From the NCBI GenBank assembly GCA_947449575.1, contig CANFRV010000013.1, forward strand, positions 35,523 to 99,522: a stretch of DNA of 64,000 nucleotides, given 5' to 3'. This DNA comes from Flavobacteriales bacterium. GTDB lineage: Bacteria; Bacteroidota; Bacteroidia; Flavobacteriales_D; Crocinitomicaceae. Below, piece by piece: positions 1-7,977 of this stretch; the first letter of the stretch is position 1, and each line of letters opens with the position of its first letter. The position numbers were made by a program, and so were the translations under genes. The notes beneath the pieces were generated by a model. It did not search any database. It saw only the letters and a program-made list of their open reading frames with translations, and was not told the origin of the DNA.

Positions 1-96
1 ATTACCAATAAGAATAACTTTATTAACCGTACCCGCCATATCACTAAGAATTTATTTTTATCAAATATACCACTAATTTAACTAAATGTCAACAAT

Positions 97-1131
97 TTAA
101 AACTCACTTTCTTCTAAGAAACGATCTATTAAACGTGGCAAGGGAAAATCTTGAATATCCTTCCTATTTATTCGTAAAAAGGTGCTTGGTAAGTTGGATG
201 GAAAACAATCGAAAAAGTAAAACCTAGCATTAATTTTCTGATGCGATAATATATGGATTACCTTTTCGCTTTGAAGTATTGGTTTCACATCAAATTTTTC
301 AAAAATCATTTTAAAAACCTCCTTTTTAGTTAATTCATCGCTTGTTTCGATCAAGGGAAATTGAAATAAATGTTGCCAAATATCTTTGCTCTCTCGTTTT
401 TCTAAAAATAATTGATTATCCTGTTGAAAAATAAGAAAATGAAAAAATCGATCTCTGGTTTTCGTCTTTTTAGACTTAACGGGTCTTTCGTTTGTGTTTT
501 TCAACTGATAAGAGAGACATTTTTCAAGTAATGGACACGAATCACACAGGGGCTTTGTTGGCAAACATTGAATTGCACCCAATTCCATAATTGCCTGATT
601 ATGAATCGCGGCATCATTATTCGGGAGAAGTTCTTGCGCCAATTGAGCAAAATATTTTTGTCCTTCCGTTGAATCGATAGGAAGGTCAATATTAAAAACT
701 CGACTTAAAACACGGTAAACATTCCCGTCAACGACTGCATGCGGTAAATTGAAAGCGAAAGAAGAAATCGCAGCCGCTGTGTAATCCCCTATTCCTTTGA
801 GTTTTTTTATCTCTGAAAAAGTAGTTGGGAAAACACCATTATATTCCGCCGCAATAATCTTAGCAGTTGTATGTAAATTTCTAGCTCTACTGTAATACCC
901 AAGACCCTGCCAATCATTTAATACGTCTTGTTCTGATGCGTTTGCTAAATCAAAAACCGTTGGGTAATTTTGGGTAAATTTTAGATAATAACTTAATCCT
1001 TGCGCAACTCGTGTCTGTTGAAGAATAATTTCTGACAACCAAATCAAATAGGGGTCATTTGTGCTGCGCCAAGGGAGTTCACGTTTGTTTAATCTATACC
1101 AAATCCCTATTAGTAGGTGAAAATCAACCAT
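97..1131 (-). CDS. mutY: A/G-specific adenine DNA glycosylase MutY
   Basis: This enzyme removes adenine mispaired with 8-oxoguanine in base excision repair. The N-terminal half has the glycosylase fold: the catalytic Glu lies in SEIILQQT near residue 34, the helix-hairpin-helix is LKGIGDYTA near 110-118, and the catalytic Asp is in AVVDGN near 137. The [4Fe-4S] cluster Cys set follows with C-x6-C-x2-C-x5-C spacing around residues 190-206. The C-terminal third is a NUDIX-like 8-oxoG recognition domain. At 344 aa it has normal length and looks complete. It is transcribed divergently from the HU gene. The mutY, HU, rng order is familiar in Flavobacteriales. Confidence 0.96.
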   Translation of the reverse strand: MVDFHLLIGIWYRLNKRELPWRSTNDPYLIWLSEIILQQTRVAQGLSYYLKFTQNYPTVFDLANASEQDVLNDWQGLGYYSRARNLHTTAKIIAAEYNGVFPTTFSEIKKLKGIGDYTAAAISSFAFNLPHAVVDGNVYRVLSRVFNIDLPIDSTEGQKYFAQLAQELLPNNDAAIHNQAIMELGAIQCLPTKPLCDSCPLLEKCLSYQLKNTNERPVKSKKTKTRDRFFHFLIFQQDNQLFLEKRESKDIWQHLFQFPLIETSDELTKKEVFKMIFEKFDVKPILQSEKVIHILSHQKINARFYFFDCFPSNLPSTFLRINRKDIQDFPLPRLIDRFLEESEF

Positions 1132-1189
1132 TAAGACGAAAGTTTTTAAATTAATTGAATAAAATGCAAAAATATATATTTAAGTAATA

Positions 1190-1197
1190 TACTTTTG
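1190..1197 (+). promoter_or_regulatory. Putative -7 promoter element for the HU gene
   Basis: The sequence TACTTTTG fits the Bacteroidota -7 consensus TAnnTTTG and lies about 48 bases upstream of the HU start codon. No clear -33 TTTG is visible at the ideal distance. It lies in the intergenic region shared with divergent mutY. Confidence 0.5.
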
Positions 1198-1244
1198 CAT
1201 TCTGAAAATCAAAAAGATCAAAATAATTAAAAACACAAAACAAA

Positions 1245-1535
1245 ATGACAAAAGCAGACATTGTTACTGACATCGCAGTAGAAACAGGATTAGAAAGAAA
1301 TGAAGCTTTAAAAGCAGTTGAAGCATTTATGACAACTATTAAATCTTCTTTATCAAAAGGAGAAAATGTTTATTTGAGAGGTTTTGGTAGTTTTATCGTA
1401 AAAGAAAGAGCTGAAAAAACAGGAAGAAATATCTCAAAAAACACGACAATTATTATTCCAGCTCACAATATACCTTCATTTAAACCTGCTAAAACTTTTG
1501 TTGACGAGGTTAAAACAAGTGTGAAAATAAAATAA
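1245..1535 (+). CDS. HU/IHF-family DNA-binding protein
   Basis: A 96-residue nucleoid protein that bends DNA. It has the typical HU layout: N-terminal helices beginning MTKADIVTDIA, the GENVYLRGFGSF segment near residues 39-51, then a basic beta arm with RNISKNT and IPAHNIPSFKP where HU proteins usually have a Pro-tipped arm, and a C-terminal helix. The length is normal. It sits between mutY and the AURKAIP1/COX24-like peptide. A -7-type element lies about 48 bases upstream. Whether it is an HU homodimer or an IHF-like subunit cannot be told from sequence. Confidence 0.95.
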   Translation: MTKADIVTDIAVETGLERNEALKAVEAFMTTIKSSLSKGENVYLRGFGSFIVKERAEKTGRNISKNTTIIIPAHNIPSFKPAKTFVDEVKTSVKIK

Positions 1536-1556
1536 TTACATGTTTTCTCTAAGCAA

Positions 1557-1589
1557 TTGTAATTAATCCGATTAAATTTCTTACTTTCG
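1557..1589 (+). promoter_or_regulatory. Putative promoter for the small basic protein and rng
   Basis: TTG at 1557-1559 followed after 22 bases by TACTTTCG at 1582-1589 resembles the Bacteroidota TTTG-N19-21-TAnnTTTG promoter. It would give a leader of roughly 80 bases before the ATG at 1672. Inferred from consensus only. Confidence 0.4.
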
Positions 1590-1671
1590 CACTCTTGAAA
1601 TAATTCATAGAATTAACCTGTGACTGATGTTCAAGTATTTAAAAAGAGTTTAATCAATAAAATATATAATT

Positions 1672-1764
1672 ATGCCAAGCGGTAAAAAAAGAAAAGGTCA
1701 CAAAATGGCGACTCACAAGCGTAAAAAACGTCTTAGAAAAAATCGTCATAAAAAGAAAAAGTAA
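1672..1764 (+). CDS. 30-aa basic AURKAIP1/COX24-domain protein (bS22/mS38-like)
   Basis: This very short ORF encodes 30 residues, over half of them Lys or Arg, beginning MPSGKKRKGHKMATHKRKK and ending in four Lys. Peptides of this composition at this locus in Bacteroidota are annotated as AURKAIP1/COX24 domain (PF08213), related to the C-terminus of mitochondrial small-subunit protein mS38 and to actinobacterial bS22. That suggests a small ribosomal-subunit protein, but this is family knowledge and not shown here. A promoter-like sequence precedes it and a hairpin follows before rng, so it may be transcribed mainly alone. It is too short for default gene callers. Confidence 0.8.
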   Translation: MPSGKKRKGHKMATHKRKKRLRKNRHKKKK

Positions 1765-1787
1765 TCTTTGAATTTACTTAAAGAAAT

Positions 1788-1820
1788 AAACTTAGTGAGC
1801 AATTGCTTGCTAAGTTTTTC
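1788..1820 (+). terminator. Hairpin with T-tract between small basic gene and rng
   Basis: An almost uninterrupted stem pairs AAACTTAG with CTAAGTTT and continues with G-U and Watson-Crick pairs to a short AATT loop; it is followed by a run of T. It stands 23 bases after the basic-peptide stop and 35 bases before the rng start, so it looks like an intrinsic terminator or attenuator. Confidence 0.7.
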
Positions 1821-1854
1821 TGTTTTCTTACATTTTAATTAAATACAGTCTTTC

Positions 1855-3402
1855 GTGAGTTTAGAACTAGTAGTCGATGCCAGACCAAATGGTATTTGGC
1901 TTGCTTTGTTGCGTGACGGGAAACTTATTGAGTTGCAGGAAGAAAAAGGAAATACTGAATTTGCTGTAGGTGATATTTATCTTGGCAAAGTTAGAAAAGT
2001 AGTTCCTAGTTTAAATGCAGCATTTGTAGATGTTGGTTTTGAAAAAGATGCGTTTTTACATTATCTTGATCTTGGACCTCAATTCAACTCATTAAATAAG
2101 TTTACTAGAGATACGTTGCATGGCAGGCAAAACGTAGCTGACCTTCTTTATTTTAAGGCCGAAAAGGATATTCCAAAAGATGGTAAAATCAATGAAATAG
2201 TTTCCTCTTCTTCTCCTATATTGGTGCAAGTTGCAAAAGAACCTATTTCAAGTAAAGGTCCGCGTTTAAGCGCTGAAATTACCCTTGCTGGACGCTACCT
2301 TGTCTTGGTGCCTTTTTCTGATAAAATTTCAATCTCCCAAAAAATCAAAGACCCCGAAGAAAGGTCTCGATTGAAAACCTTGATGAATAATATAAAACCG
2401 AAAAATTTTGGGGTTATTATTCGCACTGTTGCTGAAAATAAAAAGGTCGAATTACTTGATCAGGATTTACAAAATCTACTTGAAAAGTGGAAATTCATGT
2501 ATGCTAACTTAAAAACAGCTACTCCACCCAAAAAAGTATTAGGTGAACTTGATAAAACATCTTCGATTTTACGTGATTTGTTAAATGCTGATTTTTCAAA
2601 TATTCATGTAAATGACGTGATACTCATGACAGAAATGAGTGAATACATTGTTAATATAGCTCCAGGAAGAGAGAAAATATTGAAATTGCATGACCGTAAA
2701 ATCAATATTTTTGAAAAATTTGGAATTACAAAACAAATTAAGACATTGTTTGGGAAAAAAGTTCCACTTGCCAGTGGTGGGTATTTAATCATTGAGCATA
2801 CGGAGGCTATGCATGTTATTGACGTAAACAGCGGTAACCGCAAGGGGGCTGAAGGTCAAGAGAGTAATGCATTGTCTACTAATTTAGAAGCCGCAGAGGA
2901 AATTGCTCGAGTTCTTCAATTAAGAGATATGGGTGGTATTATCTGTATTGACTTTATTGATATGCACGACCGCGAAAACAATAAACAACTCTTTGAGAAA
3001 ATCAAGGAGCATATGATTTCTGACCGTGCTAAACATAATATTTTACCTCCTTCAAAATTTGGAGTGGTTGAAATTACGCGTCAGCGGGTTAGACCAGAAA
3101 CAGACATCAATACTTCTGAGGCTTGTCCTACTTGTAATGGAACTGGAGAAGTTCAAGCGGCAATTTTATACGCGGAAGAAATTGAAAGTAATCTAAATTA
3201 CTTGGTCAAAGAACGAAAAGAAAAAAGTGTAAGTTTATTAGTTCATCCCTATCTGGAAGCCTATTTTATTAATGGTTTAATCTCTAGGCAAGTCAAGTGG
3301 TTGTTCAAATATAAAAAATGGATCAACGTAAGAGGAATTACTGATAACCGACTATTAGAGTATAAATTCGTTAATAAAAACAACGAAGAAATAACTCTTT
3401 AG
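1855..3402 (+). CDS. rng: Ribonuclease G (Rne/Rng family)
   Basis: This 5'-monophosphate-sensing endoribonuclease acts in rRNA maturation and mRNA decay. An S1 RNA-binding domain occupies about residues 35-130. The DNase I-like catalytic domain carries DVNSGNR near 324 and the metal-binding aspartates in IDFIDMHDRENN near 363-375. The Zn-link motif CPTCNGTG lies near 424. The 515-aa length matches RNase G and not full RNase E, because no long disordered C-terminal scaffold is present. The start is a GTG immediately before the conserved SLELVVD segment; no better ATG precedes the S1 domain. Confidence 0.95.
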   Translation: MSLELVVDARPNGIWLALLRDGKLIELQEEKGNTEFAVGDIYLGKVRKVVPSLNAAFVDVGFEKDAFLHYLDLGPQFNSLNKFTRDTLHGRQNVADLLYFKAEKDIPKDGKINEIVSSSSPILVQVAKEPISSKGPRLSAEITLAGRYLVLVPFSDKISISQKIKDPEERSRLKTLMNNIKPKNFGVIIRTVAENKKVELLDQDLQNLLEKWKFMYANLKTATPPKKVLGELDKTSSILRDLLNADFSNIHVNDVILMTEMSEYIVNIAPGREKILKLHDRKINIFEKFGITKQIKTLFGKKVPLASGGYLIIEHTEAMHVIDVNSGNRKGAEGQESNALSTNLEAAEEIARVLQLRDMGGIICIDFIDMHDRENNKQLFEKIKEHMISDRAKHNILPPSKFGVVEITRQRVRPETDINTSEACPTCNGTGEVQAAILYAEEIESNLNYLVKERKEKSVSLLVHPYLEAYFINGLISRQVKWLFKYKKWINVRGITDNRLLEYKFVNKNNEEITL

Positions 3403-3473
3403 GTAATAAATTTTTAGTGAAGGGTGAATACGTTCATCCTTCATTTAAAAACTCTAGCAATCATTTTTATTTC

Positions 3474-3962
3474 ATGTTCGAACCAAAGTACTCTCTTCAA
3501 GAAGCAAAAGTAAAATTAGAGGCCTTGTGTGCTTACCAAGAAAGGTGTCAATTTGAAATTGATCATAAACTGTATGAATGGAATTTTCAACCTGAGCAAA
3601 GAAATCAACTTATCGCAGATCTCATAAGCAATAATTTCATTAATGAACAACGATTTGCAGAAGCTTATGTTTCTGGGAAATTCAATATTAAGAAATGGGG
3701 AAGAAATAAAATTAAAAACCAATTAAAATTGAAGCAAATTTCTGCCTATTCTATTAAAATGGGAATGAAAGAAATAGATCCAGAAAAATATTGGTCAACT
3801 ATCATTTCTCTAGCAAAAAAAAAGAAAACAGAAGTAGAACAAAAGAAAGGCGACCAATGGGAACGCAAAGCAAAAATATTTCGTTTTTTATTATCGAAAG
3901 GGTATGAGTCAGATTTAATTTCAGATGCTGTAAAAGAAGTGTTTAATGAACTAACTACTTAA
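3474..3962 (+). CDS. recX: RecX-family regulatory protein
   Basis: RecX proteins bind and modulate RecA filaments. The sequence shows the family's repeated three-helix modules: ALCAYQERCQFE near the start, then LISNNFINEQRFAEAYVSGKF and the KWGRNKIKNQLK segment, which is a RecX hallmark. I chose the ATG at 3474 because it gives about 162 aa and begins just before the first helical repeat. A GTG at 3417 would add 19 residues of unusual composition. It lies about 70 bases after rng on the same strand and could be co-transcribed. recA is not in this window. Confidence 0.9.
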   Translation: MFEPKYSLQEAKVKLEALCAYQERCQFEIDHKLYEWNFQPEQRNQLIADLISNNFINEQRFAEAYVSGKFNIKKWGRNKIKNQLKLKQISAYSIKMGMKEIDPEKYWSTIISLAKKKKTEVEQKKGDQWERKAKIFRFLLSKGYESDLISDAVKEVFNELTT

Positions 3963-4059
3963 TCAACATTAATTCTACCAGCTATTCTGATACATTTTCA
4001 TCGGTTTGATTTTTTGATTGATAATATTTAATTAATTTAGCATCCTAATACGCAATTTA

Positions 4060-4773
4060 ATGTCTGATTCAATAGTCATAATTCCTACTTATAATGAGGA
4101 GGAGAACGTGGAAAAAATGATTCGAAAGGTTATGTCTTTTGACAAGGTATTCCATGTGCTTTTTGTTGACGATTCTTCTCCTGATGGAACTGGAGAAATC
4201 ATACAAAGACTCCAACTTGAATTTCCTGGAAAAATCCATTTAGAAACACGAAAAGGAAAATTAGGATTGGGAACTGCCTATATTCATGGTTTTAAATGGG
4301 CTATTGACAAAAAATACGATTATATTTTTGAAATGGACTGTGATTTCTCGCATAATCCTGAAGATTTAATTCGTCTATATAATGCATGTGCGATTGATGG
4401 AGCTGATGTTAGTATTGGTTCTCGCTATTGTACAGGTGGGAAAGTAGAAAATTGGCCGCTTAAAAGGGTATTAATGTCGTATTTCGCGAGTGTATACGTT
4501 CGATTAATTCTACTGATAAAAATAAAAGACACTACAGCAGGATTCAAGTGTTATAAACGTGCAGTGTTAGAAAAGATAAACTTGGAAGCGAATACATTTA
4601 AAGGATATGCTTTTCAGATTTGTATGAAATATGCGGCTATTAAGTACCATTTTAAAATAACAGAAATTCCTATCACGTTTATCGACCGTCTATTCGGTGT
4701 ATCAAAAATGAGTTCAAAAATATTTAAGGAGGCCTTCATTGGTGTCTGGAAAATGCGAAGTATGAAATTATGA
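4060..4773 (+). CDS. Polyprenol monophosphomannose synthase-like glycosyltransferase (GT2)
   Basis: A 237-residue family 2 glycosyltransferase of the Dpm1 type, predicted to transfer a sugar from a nucleotide donor to a polyprenyl phosphate on the cytoplasmic membrane face. Motifs in order are IIPTYNEEENV (6-16), FVDDSSPDGTG (35-45), the DxD-like EMDCDFSHNP (about 91-100), GSRYC near 121 and TAGFKCYK near 157. There are no added membrane segments at the C-terminus, as in short Dpm1 proteins. Its stop overlaps the dihydroorotase start by 4 bases, which implies translational coupling. The sugar donor is not determinable. Confidence 0.88.
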   Translation: MSDSIVIIPTYNEEENVEKMIRKVMSFDKVFHVLFVDDSSPDGTGEIIQRLQLEFPGKIHLETRKGKLGLGTAYIHGFKWAIDKKYDYIFEMDCDFSHNPEDLIRLYNACAIDGADVSIGSRYCTGGKVENWPLKRVLMSYFASVYVRLILLIKIKDTTAGFKCYKRAVLEKINLEANTFKGYAFQICMKYAAIKYHFKITEIPITFIDRLFGVSKMSSKIFKEAFIGVWKMRSMKL

Positions 4774-6116
4774 GTAAATCAATTTTATTAAAAGGTGGAA
4801 CAATAATTAACGAAGGAAAGCGATTTATTGCTGATATCTTAATTAAAAATGATAGAATTGAAAGAATTGATCCAAATATTACTGTTGGATATGCAGTTGA
4901 AGAAATAAATATTGAAGGAAAATTTGTACTTCCAGGATGCATCGATGATCAGGTACATTTTCGTGAACCGGGGCTAACTCATAAAGCGGATATAAAAAGT
5001 GAATCTAGAGCTGCAGTTGCGGGTGGGATAACTTCTTTTATGGAAATGCCTAACACTTTACCTAACGCATTAACGCAAAATCTCTTACAGGATAAATATA
5101 ATATAGCATCCCAAAGTTCTGTAGCTAATTACTCCTTCTTTATGGGTGCGTCAAACGACAATATAGATGAAGTCCTAAGAACTGACGATAGAAAGGTATG
5201 TGGTGTGAAAATTTTCATGGGGTCGTCCACAGGGAATATGTTGGTGGATAATGAAGCTACTCTAGATAGTTTGTTTTCAAGAGTTCCTCCTATATTAATT
5301 GCTACTCATTGCGAAGATGAAGCAACAATTCAACGAAATATTAAAAACTTTAAAGAACAGTTCGGGGAAACTATTCCAGTTGAAAACCATCCACTTATTA
5401 GAAGTGCAGAAGCCTGTTACATTTCCTCCTCATTGGCGGTTGGAATGGCTAAGAAGCATGGGACGCGATTACATATTTTACATATTTCAACAGAAAAAGA
5501 GATTTCTTTATTCGAAAATAAACTTCCTTTAGAACAAAAACTAATCACCGCCGAAGCTTGTATTCATCATCTATGGTTTTCAGATGAAGATTATGCTACA
5601 AAAGGTAATTATATTAAATGGAACCCAGCAGTGAAAACAGCGCAAGATCGGGAAGCGATCTGGAAAGCAGTTTTGGAAAATAAAATTGATGTGATTGCAA
5701 CGGATCATGCTCCTCATACAATTGAAGAAAAAAATCAATCTTATTTCAAAGCGCCTTCGGGAGGACCATTGGTACAGCATGCTTTATTGGCAATGTTAGA
5801 AAAATCAAGAGAAGGGAAAATATCTTTGGAAATGGTGGTTCAAAAAATGGCTCATGCACCTGCAATACTTTTTAAAATAGAGGAAAGAGGATATATCAGA
5901 GAAGGTTATTTTGCAGATTTAGTGATCGTAAACCCGAAGAAAGAAATAACAATTTCAAAAGAAAATATCCTTGCAAAATGTGGTTGGTCACCCTTCGAAG
6001 GAAATACGTTTTCTCATTCAATTGATTCTACTTTCGTAAACGGAAATATTGTTTATAAGGATGGTAATGTGATTTCTAACGAAATTGGGAAACGATTATT
6101 ATTCAACCGAAGATGA
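4770..6116 (+). CDS. pyrC: Dihydroorotase
   Basis: This enzyme cyclises carbamoyl aspartate to dihydroorotate in pyrimidine synthesis. It has the amidohydrolase fold with DDQVHFREPGLTHK near residues 58-71, a likely carboxylated Lys in GVKIFMGSS near 150, His ligands in IATHCEDE and LHILHIS, and the catalytic Asp in VIATDHAPH near 313. The usual HxH metal motif reads QxH here, the first His being Gln; I recall the same form in other Bacteroidota dihydroorotases. The 448-aa length is normal. It overlaps both neighbours by 4 bases, forming a tight three-gene operon. Confidence 0.93.
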   Translation: MSKSILLKGGTIINEGKRFIADILIKNDRIERIDPNITVGYAVEEINIEGKFVLPGCIDDQVHFREPGLTHKADIKSESRAAVAGGITSFMEMPNTLPNALTQNLLQDKYNIASQSSVANYSFFMGASNDNIDEVLRTDDRKVCGVKIFMGSSTGNMLVDNEATLDSLFSRVPPILIATHCEDEATIQRNIKNFKEQFGETIPVENHPLIRSAEACYISSSLAVGMAKKHGTRLHILHISTEKEISLFENKLPLEQKLITAEACIHHLWFSDEDYATKGNYIKWNPAVKTAQDREAIWKAVLENKIDVIATDHAPHTIEEKNQSYFKAPSGGPLVQHALLAMLEKSREGKISLEMVVQKMAHAPAILFKIEERGYIREGYFADLVIVNPKKEITISKENILAKCGWSPFEGNTFSHSIDSTFVNGNIVYKDGNVISNEIGKRLLFNRR

Positions 6117-6466
6117 TAAAAAAAATAGCATTTTTGGTTGTATTATCGATCACTTTTAGTTGTTCTGAAGAAATTAAACTATTTCCACAACCTTCTAATT
6201 TAATACCTAGAGATACAATGGTAATGGTTTTAAAAGATCTTTCCATTTTAGAATCTCATATAAAAAGTCAATTCCCACAGGTGAATCAGAATTACAAAAC
6301 ACTGAGGAAATCGGGTCAAATAGTACTAAAAAAATACAATTTGGATACAACGCGATTAAATTCTTCTATAAGTTACTATGGTTCTCGCCAAAAAGAAATG
6401 CAATCCATCAATTCTCAAGTACTAGACTCCATCAATAGAGAAATTACGGAATTACAATCTAAGTAA
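6113..6466 (+). CDS. DUF4296 domain lipoprotein
   Basis: A 117-residue protein with a lipoprotein signal peptide: a hydrophobic stretch followed by TFSC at residues 14-17, so Cys17 would be lipidated. The rest matches the DUF4296 pattern I know from Flavobacteriia: LIPRDTMVMVLKDLSILES, then a region ending around YYGSRQKEM. The family is small, cell-envelope associated and of unknown function. It commonly follows dihydroorotase, as here, with a 4-base overlap. It converges on ruvC with only two bases between the stop codons. Confidence 0.85.
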   Translation: MIKKIAFLVVLSITFSCSEEIKLFPQPSNLIPRDTMVMVLKDLSILESHIKSQFPQVNQNYKTLRKSGQIVLKKYNLDTTRLNSSISYYGSRQKEMQSINSQVLDSINREITELQSK

Positions 6467-6468
6467 TC

Positions 6469-7026
6469 TTATCTTAATTTTCGATCTGGATTATTTTTCA
6501 AAAAAGCCTCCCACTTACTTCCTTTGACCTTATTATGCTCGCCCACTCCCTTTGAAAAATGATGACAAACTGCAATAGCTAAACCATCAGTAGCATCCAA
6601 GTATTTCGGAATCTCCGTGAAACTTAAGATAGTTTGTAACATGGCTGCAACTTGTTCTTTTGATGCATTTCCATTTCCTGTTACCGCTTGTTTAATTCTT
6701 CTTGGTGTGTATTCTTCAAAAGGAATATTATTGCTCAATGAAACTGCTATTGCAACACCTTGGGCTCTTCCCAACTTTAACATGGACTGAACATTTTTCC
6801 CGAAGAATGGAGCTTCGATAGCCATTTCGTCTGGCTTGTATTCTTTTATGATTTCATCCAACCTTTCAAAAATTTTTTTTAATTTATCTGGATGTGTCGG
6901 AAGCTTAGCTAACTGTATGACTCCGAAGTTAATAAGAGATAATTTACTACCCTTAACATGAATTAATCCATATCCCAAAACATTCGTTCCGGGGTCAATT
7001 CCAAGAATTATTTTATCTTCAACCAT
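6469..7026 (-). CDS. ruvC: Crossover junction endodeoxyribonuclease RuvC
   Basis: RuvC resolves Holliday junctions together with RuvAB. The RNase H-like fold carries the acidic catalytic residues: DPGTNVLGYG near residue 11, the Glu in MAIEAPFFGKN near 70, and the Asp pair in YLDATDGLAIAVCHH near 143-157. The DNA-binding segment LKLGRAQGVAI and the YTPRRIKQAVTGNGNASKEQV region are both present. At 185 aa it is full length. It is divergent from the membrane protein starting at 7042, with only 15 bases between starts, so the promoters must overlap coding sequence. Confidence 0.96.
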   Translation of the reverse strand: MVEDKIILGIDPGTNVLGYGLIHVKGSKLSLINFGVIQLAKLPTHPDKLKKIFERLDEIIKEYKPDEMAIEAPFFGKNVQSMLKLGRAQGVAIAVSLSNNIPFEEYTPRRIKQAVTGNGNASKEQVAAMLQTILSFTEIPKYLDATDGLAIAVCHHFSKGVGEHNKVKGSKWEAFLKNNPDRKLR

Positions 7027-7041
7027 TTAAAGTATACTTCG

Positions 7042-7977
7042 TTGGATAAAACTATAAAAAATAAAGGGATTTTGTTCCTTTTTCTCAAATTGATTCTTCT
7101 TTTAGGAGTATCCTATTTACTATTCACACAATTATCAAGTGTAAAATTAGACGATTGGAAAACAATAGAATTAAAACATCCTATTTTTTTAATTTTAAGC
7201 TGTGTTTTATTAGTACTCAATTGGGGATTTGAATGGTTAAAATGGACCAATATCTTAAAATTAATTAATACCAACACTTCAAAAAAGATAAATTTTAGAG
7301 CCTTTATGGCAGGAATAGCTACTGGATTAATTACCCCAAATATGATTGGTAATTTTATTGGTAGAATGTATTATTTTAAAAAAGAGTTACGGCCTTCCAT
7401 TATTTTAATGACCTTAATTTCAAGTTTTTCTCAGTTTTTTGCAAGTATATTTTTTGGATTATTATCCCTCTTCATTCTCAATGAAACTCCATTTGGATTA
7501 ACCACATCAATTATTACTATTTTCACATTCCTTTTTTGTTGCTTACTATTGGTTTTTTACTTCAAATTTGAAAAATTAAAATGGAGCTACTTAACGCGAA
7601 AAAAACATTTCTCGAAAGTTGTTGAATTCATTAAAAGTGACAAATCTTTTCGAATGCGCCTGCTAGTATTGAGTCTCGGTCGACATTTTATCTTCACGTT
7701 ACAATTTTGGCTCATGTTTAATGCCTTTGAAGACGCATTAAGTGTAGATGCATTTTTATGGATTTGGCAAATATTTTTCTGGACCACCTTAGTTCCTTCT
7801 CTTTGGTTTGGTAAATTAGTAATCAGAGAGTCTATTGCATTAATCGTCCTGGGGAGTATCGGATTTGGGCAAGTCGAAATTTTGACGGCTTCTGTATTAA
7901 TTTGGATTGTTAATTTAGCCCTACCTTCGTTAGTTAGTTTATTTATTTGTAGACAAAACAAAATAGAAATTGAATAA
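7042..7977 (+). CDS. Flippase-like membrane protein (LPG_synthase_TM family)
   Basis: A 311-residue integral membrane protein with about seven to eight hydrophobic segments. The organisation and motifs such as GIATGLITPNMIGNFIGR near residue 91-108 and the RES segment near 264 resemble the lysylphosphatidylglycerol synthase transmembrane domain found in putative lipid flippases. The TTG start at 7042 is chosen because no ATG occurs before the first membrane span. Its end overlaps the next glycosyltransferase by 8 bases. That pairing is common for membrane-lipid glycosylation systems, but the lipid is unknown. Confidence 0.75.
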   Translation: MDKTIKNKGILFLFLKLILLLGVSYLLFTQLSSVKLDDWKTIELKHPIFLILSCVLLVLNWGFEWLKWTNILKLINTNTSKKINFRAFMAGIATGLITPNMIGNFIGRMYYFKKELRPSIILMTLISSFSQFFASIFFGLLSLFILNETPFGLTTSIITIFTFLFCCLLLVFYFKFEKLKWSYLTRKKHFSKVVEFIKSDKSFRMRLLVLSLGRHFIFTLQFWLMFNAFEDALSVDAFLWIWQIFFWTTLVPSLWFGKLVIRESIALIVLGSIGFGQVEILTASVLIWIVNLALPSLVSLFICRQNKIEIE

